Of a stretch of 64,000 bases of DNA, positions 24,701 to 36,732 are shown one piece after another. Within the stretch, counting starts at the first letter, position 1, and every line of letters starts with the position of its first letter. Under the pieces are notes generated by a model that saw only the letters and a program-made list of their open reading frames with translations, did no database searches and had not been told where the DNA came from. The position numbers and the translations under genes are program-made. This DNA is from Argentina anserina (lineage: Eukaryota; Streptophyta; Magnoliopsida; Rosales; Rosaceae), in contig NC_065877.1 of the NCBI RefSeq assembly GCF_933775445.1, forward strand, positions 9,858,001-9,922,000. The letters are read 5' to 3'.

Positions 24701-25771
24701 CGTTTTAGACATGGTTTGACCGTTCGTACCTACGGTCAACTAAAAAAGAGACGTTTTCACATAATAAAACCTCATTGACCGGGGTTTTGCCAAATAGATT
24801 TCTTCAATGCGACCGCGCACGATAGGTAAGAAAAATTAGGTGACTTCAGATATGCAAACGGCTTTCGACGTTCGCATCTTTCTAATAGGTCCTCCCTTCG
24901 GGCATAATAGTGGTGTTTTTGATTTACCGAAAATTCCGACGGTCAAACGAGGTCTGAATTGGATGAAATTTTTATAGGGTCACTGAATATATATACCAAT
25001 CACATCGGCTGGTGTCGATCGATCCCTAGAAGTTTTCTTCATTAAAGTCGCTTCATAATGCGATAGTTTTATTTTAAACCTAATATAAAGATTATGATAC
25101 ATTAGTTGACACTTAGGTGATTGTCAACTCTAATTCGAAATATGGTCGATCGACACCAGCAGATGTGATCAGTATATATATTTAGGGAACTCGTAAAAAT
25201 TTCGTCCGTTTTGGATATTGATTGATAGTCTGTACCTATGCTCAACAAAAAAAAGGTGTTTTGACATATTAAAATCCTCATTGATCGGGACTTTGCCAAA
25301 TGGGTTTTTTTGGTGCGACCGCACACAATTTGTGATAAAAATTAGGTGATTTCATATATGCAAACGGATTTTAGTGTTCGCATTTTGGTAATGGGTCTTC
25401 CCTTATGACATATTAGTGTTGTTTTCGGGTTAAAGCCCATCGAGCTTGCGGGACTCGGCGAGCTTTTCGGATCCACGGGTTAAATGATGAGGCATAAGTC
25501 AATTAGATATGAAATAATCATTAGACCATTAGTTTTTCATCTTTATGTTAAATTTTGTACTTTTAAAATTAATATATAATATTACGTATTTTACATACGG
25601 GTAAAATCGAAAAAAAAAAAACGAACCAAACCGAACCGTATAAATTTGGTTGGGTTGTGGGTAACAGTCTCTAAAATAGAAAAACATAACCGAACCGAAC
25701 CGAATTTAAAATTTGGGTTGGGTTATGGGTTTTGTCCAAAACCGAACCGGATGGACCCGTGTCCACCCCTA
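21800..25771. mobile_element. hAT-like element carrying a tandem-monomer array
   Basis: Terminal inverted repeats TAGGGGTGGACA are perfect over 12 bases at both ends. The flanking octamers ctatcaat (21792-21799) and ctatcaag (25772-25779) match at 7 of 8, the duplication length of hAT elements. About 300 bases at each end are rich in AACCGAACCG-type subterminal repeats. The interior is almost entirely array B, and no transposase is present, so it is non-autonomous. Total length is 3972 bases. It interrupts the copia 3' LTR. Confidence 0.87.
22155..25430 (-). repeat. Array B: about 6.5 tandem copies of a ~506-bp foldback monomer, inverted relative to array A
   Basis: The anchor GCTTCATAATGCGATAG recurs, with starts at 22160, 22664, 23170, 23676, 24543 and 25049. 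Spacing is 504-506 bases, except for one 867-base step that reflects an internal deletion. Asymmetric landmarks (ATATGCAAACGGCTTTCGGC) run opposite to those in array A. Inside the first monomer, 22255-22353 and 22543-22641 are inverted copies of each other, by eye about 75% identical. Monomers at 22664 and 23676 are nearly identical over several hundred bases, as are those at 23170 and 25049. Repeated open frames (22771-22953, 23729-23965, 25102-25326) are by-products of the array. Confidence 0.92.
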
Positions 25772-25852
25772 CTATCAAGTAATCGTTTGACTAAGTTAAA
25801 CTTAGACTAGTTCAAACTGTTTGGATAAGCACATAACTATATTCCTAAAACA

Positions 25853-25861
25853 CTCCCCCTT
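25853..25861 (-). other. Polypurine tract of the copia element
   Basis: The minus strand reads AAGGGGGAG immediately before the LTR start TGTTTTAGG. This is the plus-strand primer tract expected next to a 3' LTR, and it fixes the inner LTR border. Confidence 0.65.
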
Positions 25862-26049
25862 ATGCGATCCAAAACGTGGTGCTTCTCTTGTTGCCTCATT
25901 AAAAAGTTAAAAACCATGCCAAGTAACAAAAATCATGTTGGATAATAATAACGTCGGTCAAAGGGGAAAAAAACACAACACACCACACATTTCGATTTAT
26001 AGCATGTGGACATCAAATCATCCCCCTAATGTCGGCATCACCCCCTGAT

Positions 26050-26521
26050 TATTACAATCATGGGAGTTCATATAATTTTTGTAGTCTTACACTTTTCACA
26101 TGCTTCTAATGTGGCTTTAGGTACTGACTTAGTAAATATTTATGCCACATTATCCTCAGATCGAACTTGATTCCCTTTGATCTTGAGGAATGTTTGTTGT
26201 TACTGACTATAGAAGAATTTAGGTGATATATGTTTGGTATTGTCGCATTTGATGTAACCTTGTTTCATTTGCTCAATGCAAGTAATATTATCTTCATAAA
26301 TGCATGTAGGTTCATATGTGGTAGACTTCAAACCACATGTGCCTCAGACATGCCCAATAATAGACCTCAACCATATACATTCACGAATAGCTTCATGAAG
26401 AGCTATGATCTCTGCATGATTCAAGGAAGTAGCAACTAGGGTCTATTTAGTATACCTCCAAGATATCACAGTGTTTCCCATGATGAATACATAACATGTC
26501 TAGGAACGACCTTTATATAGA
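26050..26521 (-). pseudogene. Copia RNase H, C-terminal part (beyond the hAT insertion)
   Basis: Minus-strand translation from 26521 shows YKGRS, TCYVFIMGN, ISWR, TLVATSLNHAEIIALHEA and ECIWLRS, the standard end of copia RNase H. At least two stops interrupt it (after KGRS and before TLVATS). It continues the segment that ends LSDPY at 44197, 17.7 kb away. The octamer next to the break (26514-26521) repeats at 44197-44204 with 6 of 8 matches. Confidence 0.82.
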
Positions 26522-26839
26522 CAAGGTTCTAAAAAATGCTAGGAGCTAGTCGGACAGATTGCCGAGAACTAATGCCTAGAGGACTAGTCGGGGACTAGGC
26601 AGTTTGTATATTTAATTAATATTTTTATTTTTAATAACATATAAAAATTAAAATAACGTTATGAGAAGATATTTTAATGGTTCAAAATAAGAAAAATACT
26701 GAAAAAATAGATGAATCAAATGTCCAACAACAATGTTCTTAAAAAAAATATGAAAGACAGATGTAAATAAGAAAATTAAATTATTCCAAGCTTATGGTTC
26801 ACATTCTTCTTCTCCAACTCCCACCGCTACTCCCTCCGT

Positions 26840-27060
26840 ATCGGTCTCAAACTCAAACCGCATTTGGTTTTGTCTTCATCGGTAGACTTTTTATAAGATG
26901 ACACATTCCCCTTGATGCCAGCAATATGTTGCTTGATTCGATATATTCCACCACTCACCACTTTCCACACAACTTACACTGAATTCGATCCAAGTTTGTA
27001 TCTTCCGCCCTAAGCTGTATGGAATCGAGTGCGGGTACATGGAAGCGAAGCCTTTGGAAG
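26840..27060 (-). pseudogene. BED-type zinc finger fragment of a hAT transposase
   Basis: On the minus strand RIQCKLCGK, and in the next frame GGIYRIKQHIAGIKGNV, form the C-x2-C...H pattern of a BED finger as found at the N-terminus of plant Ac/Tip100-type transposases. A single-base frameshift separates the two halves just after CGK. The catalytic region is missing, so only a small part of the transposase survives. Confidence 0.68.
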
Positions 27061-27162
27061 CGCGTAAGTGATGTTTTTGAATTTTTTGGAAGTGGGTACA
27101 TTTTGGAAGCATCATAATAAAATAATATATATTTATATCGAAAAAGATATTGTATAAAAAAT

Positions 27163-28214
27163 ATAAGAGGGTATTTTTGCGGTGTGACTAGGCCCAAAAT
27201 CGATCAAGGAAAGGATCGAATAACGATTTTGTTGTGATTGGCTTGACTGTAACAACAATTATTTTCTATGCTTAACAAGAGTAACGGAGCTTACAAAAGG
27301 AGTGTGGTGAGGGAGCTGCATGCTTGAGAGTTTAGTAGAGAGAGTATTGCATGGTTTTGGGTAACAACTAAAGCAAATTGGATAAAGTTGGGTTTGAAGA
27401 GATGAACCATGTTCTCTTCCTTGAGGTTTCTGTCCCTTCTGTCTGTTGGCCCTGCAACAAGAGTGAACCTCCCTTTTTATATTGGAGCTGGGGGGAAAAG
27501 AGAACCCTTAAAGACTGATGATTTTGGGGTGTACCTCTTCATTATTGAGGGAAAAGACTTCAAAAGGTGGAATCAGATTCGTGAAAGGCTATGGAGGTTA
27601 AAGGCAGTGACACATGGATAACTAGGATGGTGATATTGCAGGGCTTATGCTGTTGTGTCTATGAAGGAATCTGATTCCTTAAACGTGCTCAGAGGAGGTC
27701 ACAAAAGATTGGGAATTAAAGAGATTTTGGAAGATATGAGATGGTTTGCCTTTTCATGAATTCAAGAATGTTTACTGGAATTGGCCGAACACCAATCCAG
27801 CAGCAAGCTGACCAAAATGTGGTATCTGTTTAGGAGAAGGAGATGGCTAGTTTGGTGGATTTGGGTTGTTTCTAATGGTATTGGGCCTTGGAATAGTTTA
27901 GTGGGATTTGGGCTTGATTTGACTCGTTTCTCATTCCTTTACTAACCCATAAAAAGATTTAGTTTTCGTAAACCATGAATTTTAGCTCATAAGCCCAAAA
28001 TTAATAACAAACCTTGTCTAAACGATGGGCCTTATAGGCACTGTTACCTTCCACACCACATCCATTTGTGTAAGCCCCAAAACGTAACTTGGGTCTACGA
28101 GAATTGCATGACATGCTTAAACTACGCTTGCTTGATATTAAGCTTGGCGTGATTTTAAGACCATGGACTCAGATCTTGGCATGTCGGGCCTTGTGGAAAA
28201 AAGAGGCATCAACA
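27163..28214 (-). repeat. 3' LTR of the Tat-like element
   Basis: It aligns along its length with 41258-42350, including ATTTTGTTGTGATTGG, GAGAGAGTATTGCATGGTTTT and GGCATCAACA blocks. It lacks about 30 bases present in the other copy near 41356 and the long G-run at about 41614. Its outer end is degenerate, reading ATAAGAGGG where the other copy has TGTAGAGGG. Confidence 0.82.
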
Positions 28215-31200
28215 TTAGTCCCCTTGATTATATATGGGCCATGAAAACATGAGAATGGGTCAGATAATCAACACTAAATAGTAGTCTCATAACTTAGATG
28301 AGTGCAACTCACTAGCATGAAACGTCATCTCTTAGTCAAACTTAGCGGACATGTTTCTTCATCTCTTTGACGCTGGTAATAGTCTTTCCTTGAATAGCTC
28401 GGCTCTCTACTCCATGAATTACTTTGTTGGGCTTCTAGTAGTTTGATTGCGTCGAGCTTCTAGTAAAGTAACTGAAGATTGATTAGAATATGCGCCCGAG
28501 ATCGAGAAAGAAATAAGATGAAGATTGTTCAATACCCATGCTGAGTCAGACTCTCTATTGCTTGGTATAGGCATCTCTTTCATTGGTTACCTCTATCTTC
28601 CTCCTTCTTCTATTTTGGATGTGATAATAGTCTGGATCATCATTGGCTCCTTGTTGTGTTGTAGTGTATATTTTGGTTTTTGTCATCTTCAATTTGCTAC
28701 TGTGATTGGAATCATTGGATATCGTTTCTACAACATTGATTAGTTATTGGAATTAGGAATGATAAGCTAAATTGATACATTGAGATCGATCATGATATCC
28801 AGATGAGCATCATTTCAACAATGAAGTATGCTTGCTTTTGATTCTTGAAAGTTGTGATATTGAATACAAATTGAAGCATCATATTAGCCTTTCTTTTGGT
28901 TGAAACCATACTTACTGTTGGGATTTGATTTTTGCTCAATCACTTTTGCTTGGCGTGGATTTACATTAGTTTATATGGCTTAATCTTGCTTGATTAGCTT
29001 TAATGTTGTAAGAAATACCTTCGCTTGGCTTGGCCTTGTTTGGGCATGTTCTAAAGCATGAGGTTCTAAAGAGATATGCGTGGCATAGTTCTCTTGCTTG
29101 TAATATGCTTGGCCTATGAATTTGGTCTTCTAGCATTAGCTTGGCATGATGATTGTTTAAAAGGACAAAGTATTTGTTTATTGATAAAGAGATGTATTTG
29201 GTTTTCGGAATTTGTTCTGATTCTTAAGATAAATAAAATTTGGTCTAGCTAGTATGATTAGGCTGTCACAGAAGCAAGTGGTGGTTTAGAGGAACTTTAG
29301 AATGGATAAGCTTGAAAATAGGGCTAACATGTTGGCTTAACAAAAGGTGGGGTTCTCATATAGTGATAAGGGGAACACCCTTGATACCAATCCGACGACA
29401 CAACAACAGCTTGTAGTGCTTTCACAGCAACATTGACAACCTAACTGTTCAAATTATCTTTGACCGTCCATGCATATATGTCTTGATTAGTCTATTGTGC
29501 CATAAGGAGATTCGCTTGGTAAGGGAATAAGTTTGCATGATGTCTGCTTGCCCGAATTTGAATACTGATTCTTATGTATGAGCATGTCCTAGGCATGTAT
29601 TGTGATAATTTCAGCTTTTAATTTCCTCATGGCACCATTGATGGCCAACTGGTTGCACATTTCCATTACAAAGCATGAACTTATGAGTATTAGCTTGGCG
29701 TGGATATCACCTAGTTTCCGATGCATATATAAATAATCTTCCTTATATAATAAGGGATTGAAGCAAATTGCCTTTGTATGCTTGTTAGGTTTTTGTTGGA
29801 TACACGACCTTCGAGAGAGCTTGGTATGATTGGTGCTTGTATGCTTAATGCTTAAAAATAGTTTTGCATGGCATAAATTTATTTTTAGTATATATATTTT
29901 TGCTTGGTATTAGCTCGTTTAAACATCGCCATGTTACTCATGGTCGAGGATCCGCTTGGCCTAAGTATGAGAGCATGGCATAAGCACAAGCTTGCCATTG
30001 TATAGAGAGATTTGAGCTTGAGCATAGGCTTGGGATGAGCATGAGTTTTGTTGTGTCTTACAAAGATTACTTAACATATAGTGGTAATGACGGATCATAT
30101 AGTAATGACTGTATAGGTTGACTCAGTTTATACTGATCAGACATGTCCAATAGTAGTTTACTTGGAAGCTTGAACTAATAATTGTATTTTCCAATGAATC
30201 AATAGATCATAGGCATGTGCGTCTCATGATGAATTGTCTTTCACCAAGCCCTCAAGTTTATTGACCTTATTTCACGTAAAACTAAAAGTTTTCATGTAGC
30301 ACGATAGTGAAGCAAATCTGTAGATATGCGTGAACACTTATGTATTTGCTCACCTAACTATGATTCTTGCTTGAGTTATGTAATAGAGTTTTAAGCTTGC
30401 GTGCAATTGAATTACTTGCTGACTAACCTCTAGCTTAGTACGGGTAGGAATTGTTAGACTTGTATTGGATTTGTAGCTACTACATGCTGATTTTTGTTTT
30501 TGTATAAGCTCAATGATTTTCTTAGTTGTTTGGTTGATATTATTGAGTGAATAAAACAAAAAATTATGAAAAATGGTTGGAATTTTCTTTGGATAAACAA
30601 AAATGGGAGGAACATAAGGATGCCACTCGATGCTTGATTTTAAGAAAATAAAAGTATTTGGTGAGGAGGTTAGGTATTGAAGGCATGATGGTATAAAATT
30701 TGGGTTTGAGGATCATATGTTTGATTGTCTGAAACTAATGAGTAGCACATAAAGGCTTGGAACTTGAATAACTGCTTCTTGATTAAACAATATTTTGCTT
30801 GCTCCATTTCTCTGAATTTGATGGCCCTTCTTCATTGCATAAATAAGATTGAACTTAACTTTAGTTCTTTGTGGAGAAATTTGAACATCAGCTTTATTCC
30901 CAGCAGTAAAATGGGTTTAATTGTTGATGTCACAGCCGCAAATAAGTTGATATACTGATGCAAACAGTAACAACAATAAACATGAAACAAATCTCATGAT
31001 CAACATATGATGCATAGGCTTGAATTGAGGCTTAGGCTTGGTATTTCAAGAGACTTCGTAGCATCTTATCAAGCATGTTGGAACCTTTAGTATATGAGTC
31101 TCCCCTATCTTTCCTTTGCATGTTATTAAGTCTTCGGTATAGCTTGGAACTTTTGAATACTTGGGGTATGAGGGCATGCATTCTTGGTCTCCTTTTTGCA

Positions 31201-31473
31201 TGGGATGAGTGATGACTTGCATGACTAGCAACTTAATCATAAATAGACGTGTGTAGTCTTGGCCTGGTTCCAGTAGTGAATCTTATTTTATTCTCTCTTG
31301 GAATGCTTCAATTGCTTGGGGTATTTCTTGAGTTGCATGATGCTTAGTTGCTTCTGCCTTCATGCATGAATTGTGCTTGAAGTTGTTCTTTTGTATGCTT
31401 GAAAGGCTTATTGTCAAATTAGGCTCCAATCTTAGCATTTGTATGCTCAAAATGTGTTTTTTTCTTGGCTTAT
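28215..31473. other. Internal region of the Tat-like element, right-hand (3') part
   Basis: About 3.3 kb with frequent GCTTGG/GCATGG-type words and no retrotransposon domain in any frame. Open frames at 28525-28743, 30350-30559 and 30764-30958 have no recognisable family. This agrees with a large derivative that depends on enzymes made elsewhere. Confidence 0.55.
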
Positions 31474-32012
31474 TGTCACGAGCTTACTCTTTTGCTATCC
31501 AACTCGTGCGGCCTTAGCAACTCCCTTATGCTAAGTCAGCCTTAAACTCGCAAACGCCCTGCTAGAACAATTGAAAGGCAAAGAAGAATATCTTGAAAGA
31601 GAACTTATATTGAACAAGAGAGAACTTACAAGTATGCTTGATAGCTTGCTTCTTGCTTGATGGAACAAATGAGAGGGGTGCCTTGCTATTTATAGGCCTC
31701 CTCATCCTACTTTACAAGTTCTAGATATTTCTAGGACTAAGTACATTGTAGAGAATTCTAGAGAACTCTACATAAGTCTATACAACTCTACATGTTTCTA
31801 AGATGATCCTTGAGTGTTCTAGAGAACTCTAGAGTGGTCTAGTTCCACTAGCCTCTCCAAGGTTGTAGAGAAATCCGGAAATGTCTTAAGGCTTCTTGAG
31901 ACTTCCACCATCTTGTAGGATCTTCTATGACCTTCCAAGGAGTTCCACCATATTCCGGATCCGTCTAGAATGCTCAAGGTAAAATTTGGCTTAACTTTGG
32001 CGGGATGTGACA
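31474..32012 (-). repeat. Chromovirus 3' LTR
   Basis: It starts TGTCACATCC (at 32012, minus strand) and ends CGTGACA. It is identical to the partner LTR apart from G versus A near 31620 and A versus G near 31947. It contains a TATAAATA box at 31687-31694 and the same cluster of TCTAGA-like motifs as the partner. Confidence 0.95.
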
Positions 32013-32024
32013 TTCTCCCCCACC
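32013..32024 (-). other. Chromovirus polypurine tract
   Basis: The minus strand reads GGTGGGGGAGAA immediately before the 3' LTR. It lies 17 bases after the gag-pol stop codon, the normal position for plus-strand DNA priming. Confidence 0.85.
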
Positions 32025-32040
32025 AAATCTCGCGATGCCC

Positions 32041-35000
32041 TCATCGCGCCCCATTGTATCGCTGGATCATGTCCTTGAACTGCCAAAGCGTATCCTCAGA
32101 CTCCCAGCTTGCTTCCGTATCGGGCAGACCTCTCCACTTGATGAGGTACTCTTTGTAACTTGGTACGCCTCGACGTCGAATGACTCGATCTGCGAGTACT
32201 TCATCGACTTCCTTGTCGAAGTTGGTGATTACCGCCGTTGGTGCCCGATGCGATATTCCCCTCGATGGGTCTTCCTCGTCCTCATTGTATGGCTTCAACA
32301 TACTCACGTGGAAGACCGGATGTATCTTTAACTTGGGCGGGAGGTTGAGCTTGTATGAAACTTTGCCGATGCGCTTGATAACTTCAAATGGCCCTTCATA
32401 CCTGCGGATCAAGCCTTTGTGCACCTTCCTAAAGGCCTTGAACTGATGCGGCAAGAGTTTCACAAGTACAAGGTCGCCTTCCTTGAACTCGACATGCCTC
32501 CTCTTCTTGTCCGCCCACTTCTTCATCCTCTTGGCAGCCTTGTGCAACGCCGCTCGAGCTAACTCCGCTTGCTCATGCCATGACTTGGCGAACTTGAATG
32601 CGGCTGGACTCTTCCCTTCATAGTGAGTGGCAAGGGATAGAGGGGTAGTAGGCTGCTGTCCCAAAACGATCTCAAAAGGACTCTTGTTGGTGGCCTCACT
32701 TTGCTGCAAGTTGTAGGAAAACTGCGCCACATCTAAAAGCTTGGCCCAATCCTTTTGATTGGCACTCACGTAGTGCCGTAAGTATAGCTCCAAGAGAGCA
32801 TTGACGCGCTCCGTTTGACCGTCGCTTTGTGGATGGAAGCTTGTTGAAAAATTCAAGTCTGACCCCAACATTTTGAACAGCTCCGTCCAAAATCTCCCCG
32901 TGAAGCGCGGGTCTCTGTCGCTGACAATGTTCTTTGGAACTCCCCAAAGCTTGACTACATTGCGTAGGAATAGCCTTGCTGTCTCCTCCGCAGTGCAGTC
33001 GGCTGATGCGGCCATGAAAGTTGCATACTTGCTAAATCTGTCCACCACCACAATGATGCTCCCAAACTGCTCGGACTTCGGTACGCAAGTGATGAAGTCC
33101 ATAGAGACACTCTCCCACGGTCTCTCCGGTATGGGTAAGGGGTCAAGCAAGCCCCCCGGCTGCTGCTGGACTACTTTGTCTTGTTGGCAAACTAGACATG
33201 TCCGCACATACTCTTCGACCCCGTCTCGCATCCTAGGCCAATAATATATGGACTTTAACAAGGCAAGTGTGTGTTTCATACCTGGGTGGCCGGCCCATTT
33301 GGAATCATGACATTCCTTAGTTAGCTCCCTTCGCAAGCTGCCCCACTTTGGTACGTAGATGCGGCGGCCTCTTGTATAGAGAAGGTCGTCGTCTAGCCAA
33401 AACCTCCGAGTTTTGCCTTCCTTTGCTAAGGTGATGAGGCTTTGTGCTTGAGGGTCTACCCTTAATCCCTCCTTGATCTTGCCTAGCAATGGGCTAGTGA
33501 CTTGCGAAATGCTTGCAAACTCCGCCTTGCGGCTTAGTGCATCCGCTACCACGTTCGCCTTCCCGGGCTTGTACTCCATGGTGTAGTCGAACTCCGCCAA
33601 GAAGTCTTGCCACCTTGCTTGCTTTGGACTTAGCTTCTTTTGAGTTTGGAAGTAGCTTGTTGCTACATTGTCGGTCATGATCACAAACTTGGTCCCAAGC
33701 AAGTAATGTCGCCACACTCGAAGGCAATGGATGATGGCAGTCATCTCTTTCTCTTGCACGGTGTAGCGCCGCTCCGTGTCATTGAGCTTCCGACTCTCAT
33801 AAGCAATTGGATGTCCCTCTTGCATGAGAACTCCACCGATGGCAAAGTCAGAAGCATCGGTGTGCACTTCGTATGGCTTGGAGTGATCCGGTAGGCTAAG
33901 TACGGGCTCCTCGCATATTGCCTTCTTCAAGTCTTCAAAGGCTTCTTGACACTTTGTTGTCCATTCCCATGCCTTGTTCTTCTTGAGAAGGTCGGTTAAT
34001 GGTGCAGCCCTCGCCGAGTATCCCTTGATAAAGCGGCGATAATAGTTAACTAGCCCAAGAAAAGATCTTAAGTTATGTACCTTGGTGGGTGGCTCCCATT
34101 CTTGGATGGAATGCACCTTGCAATCCTCCATCATAAGCTTGCCGTCCTTGACCTTGTGCCCCAAGAACGACACCTCCGGCTTCGCGAATGAGCATTTCTC
34201 CATCTTGATGTATAGCTGGTTTTCCCGCAAAACCTTAAGCACTTCCCGCAAATGCTCCACGTGCTCCCGCATGGTCTTGCTATACACCACTATGTCGTCC
34301 AAGTAGACGACCACAAACCGATCAAAGTAGGGGTGGAATAACTTGTTCATCAAGGTGCAAAAGGTTGCCGGTGCATTAGTTAGACCGAATGGCATGACCA
34401 AGAATTCATAAGAACCGTACCTTGTGATGCATGTGGTCTTTGGCTCATCTCCTTCCGCAATGCGCACTTGGTAGTACCCCGAGCGAAGGTCTAACTTGGA
34501 AAAATATCGTGCATGGCCTAATTGATCAAAGAGATCGGCAATGAGAGGAATAGGGTACTTGTTCTTTACCGTGATCTTGTTGAGCGCCCTATAGTCGATG
34601 CACATGCGTAGAGATCCGTCCTTCTTCTTTTGGAATAAGACCGGGGCACCGAACGGGGCTTTCGAAGGTCTAATGAACCCCGCGTCCAAGAGCTCCTTCA
34701 ATTGCCTTCTTAGCTCCGCTAACTCCGGCGGCGCCATGCGGTATGCACCCATGGCGGGTGGTTTGGTCCCTGGTTCCAACTCGATTTCATGGTCGATCTC
34801 TCTCCTTGGGGGTAATCTCTTGGGCAGCTCCGTGGGTGATACATCCTTGAACTCTTCAAGAACTGCTGCTACTTCCTTGGGCATGTCATCTTAAGGCCTT
34901 GGCTCCTCATCATCAAACTCACTAAGGATGGCCAAGTAGCTTTCCTCTTCCCTCTTGATGCCTTTCTTGAATTGCAATGCCGATAAGACCTTGATGTCTT

Positions 35001-36687
35001 GCTTTGATCCTCGGGTTGTTGGCACCACACACGACCTCTCGCCATCCATGATGCATAAGCTATTGGCGAATGGCACCGGGAATGCCTTGACTTGATCGTG
35101 GAACTCCAACCCCAAGACTATCTTGTAGTCATCCATCGGTACTATCGAGAAGTCTAGGCTCCCACACCAAGCTCCCACGCTTGTCTTGACTCCTCGAGCT
35201 ACTCCTTGTATGGGGCGGGCAGGTGAGTTAACCGCCTTGATGGAGCCCCCTCCATTGCTTGCCTTTAGTCCTAGCCTGCGTGCCTCCTCAATGGAAATGA
35301 AGTTGTGGGTTGCTCCCGTGTCGAGCATTGCCGTTGTTGGCTTCCCACCTATGGTGATGTCCGTGAAGAGTAAACCTTTGGCTTGGACCTTGGGTGTAGA
35401 GCGGATTGCATTAAGCACCTGCAAAGACCCCAAGTGTGCACCTCCATTGCCACCTTCGGCTTCACTCTCGCCTTGATGACTTCCTAAGAGTGCGCTTAGT
35501 GCTCTCCTTTGTGGGCAATGCCTAGCCCAATGCGGACCATCGCATAGGAAGCACTTGTTGTCATTTGGCTTGTCCGAGCTCCGCATGTCTCTTGACTTGC
35601 CTTTATCCTTGAACCTTGCCGAGTAGCTCTCACGGCGGGGCTCCTCCTTGCGTTGGATTTTGTCTCCCCCACCTTTGGCATAGTTGCTCTTCTTCTCCTT
35701 TGGCTTGGTGGACTCTCTTGGACTTGAGAAATCAACTAAGCCCTCGGCCACGGCTATGGCGGTAGCAAGGTCTTGCACTCCACGTCGCCTAAGCTCCGTC
35801 TTGGCCCATGATTGGAGACCATCCATGAAATTGAAGAGAGCATCCTTGTCGGATAGGTCGGGAATCTCAAGCACCAAGTTAGTGAATTCTCTAACATAGT
35901 CACAAATTGGCCCAGTGTGCTTGAGCCTTCGCAAGCGAGCTCTAGCCTCATCCTCGGCATTCTCGGGATAAAATTGCTTCTTGAGCTATTTAACAAAGTC
36001 ATCAAAGGTAGAGATGGTGCACATACCTCTTTCGACATCTCCTCGCCTTCTCCTCCACCACAACATGGCGGTGTCGGTGAGATAAAGAGTCGCGGTCTTT
36101 ATCTTGGCATCCTCCTCCATGATGCCTACGGCCCCAAAGTATTGATCTAGCCCCCATAAGAAGTTGTCTACTTCTCGAGCGTTGCGCATGCCTCCGAAGC
36201 TCTTTGGCTTTAGCACCTCGATCCGCTTGGCCTCTACGCTGCTGCTGGTGCTAGCCCCCGCGGCTAGTGCGCGCTTGCATAGGGCAAGGTCTGCCTGCAT
36301 TGCCTCCATGCGTGCAGAATCTGCATGCATCTCCTCCATGCGTGCAAGCATGCTATTGTGCTCCCTTTCTTGCACTTCACGCATCCGGGCGAGTTCCCCC
36401 ATGAACTCCTCGCGAACCTTGTCAATCTCGCCCCGCAAGGACTCCTCTAGCTTGAGCATCATGCCCTTAATCGCAGTGTGGATTGCGGCGTCCTCCGCCT
36501 CCAAGTCTTCCACCTGGGCTCCCATGCCACTCACGCTCTCTTCCACTTGAGCTAGTCGTGAGTCGATTGCAGCTAACATGTCCTTCACTCGTTCCTTCTT
36601 TGGAACCATCGGGTTGACAAGTTCTTCATGACCCTTCTCTTGCGTGTCGTCGGAAACACTACCAACAGGATTGCCATTCTTTGCCAT
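32041..36687 (-). pseudogene. Chromovirus gag-pol with two in-frame stop codons
   Basis: A single minus-strand frame of 1549 codons runs from the ATG at 36687 to the TGA at 32041. It is interrupted by TAG at 35986-35988 and TAA at 34891-34893, which split it into stretches of 233, 347 and 947 residues (counted from each first Met). Gag has a coiled-coil-like N-terminus and a CX2CX3HX4C zinc knuckle (CFLC...HC). Protease carries LDTGATHNF. In the 947-residue part, reverse transcriptase has YLDD at 194-197, RNase H has HTDAS near 341, and integrase has an H526/H533/C563/C566 finger and D596, D656, E692 with DD35E spacing. A chromodomain ends the protein (about 890-945). Both stops are point changes without frameshift, so they are recent, or sites of readthrough. 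Protein supply in trans is possible. Confidence 0.93.
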
Positions 36688-36717
36688 GGTGTCGAGCTAG
36701 CCTCTTGATCGAACTTC

Positions 36718-36730
36718 GGCTCTGATACCA
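36718..36730 (-). other. Chromovirus primer-binding site (initiator tRNA-Met)
   Basis: The minus strand reads TGGTATCAGAGCC two bases inside the 5' LTR. This is the standard plant retrotransposon site complementary to the 3' end of initiator tRNA-Met, and it confirms the minus orientation. Confidence 0.93.
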
Positions 36731-36732
36731 AC

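Larger units (their letters stand above)
21554..25852 (-). repeat. Copia 3' LTR, split by a hAT insertion
   Basis: Minus-strand reading starts TGTTTTAGG at 25852, directly after the purine-rich tract AAGGGGGAG (25853-25861), and ends ATTCAACA at 21554. Removing the inserted element and one target-duplication copy leaves an LTR of about 319 bases. A CTTTTATAAGGGG TATA-like motif lies near 21750. No partner LTR was found for comparison. Confidence 0.7.

Noticed and set aside
22155..25430. Repeated arrays considered as CRISPR or as a repeated-domain gene
   Set aside because: Monomers of about 506 bases without short repeats and unique spacers are not CRISPR, and this is plant DNA. The repeated open frames have no domain and are broken differently in each copy.
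32035..36550. Plus-strand open frames across the chromovirus (for example 32873-33244, 36164-36550)
   Set aside because: They are antisense shadows of the long minus-strand gag-pol frame, which has full domain content.
36718..36730. tRNA-Met-like sequence considered as a tRNA gene
   Set aside because: Only the primer-site complement is present, directly inside an LTR; there is no cloverleaf. The same holds for 57371-57383.
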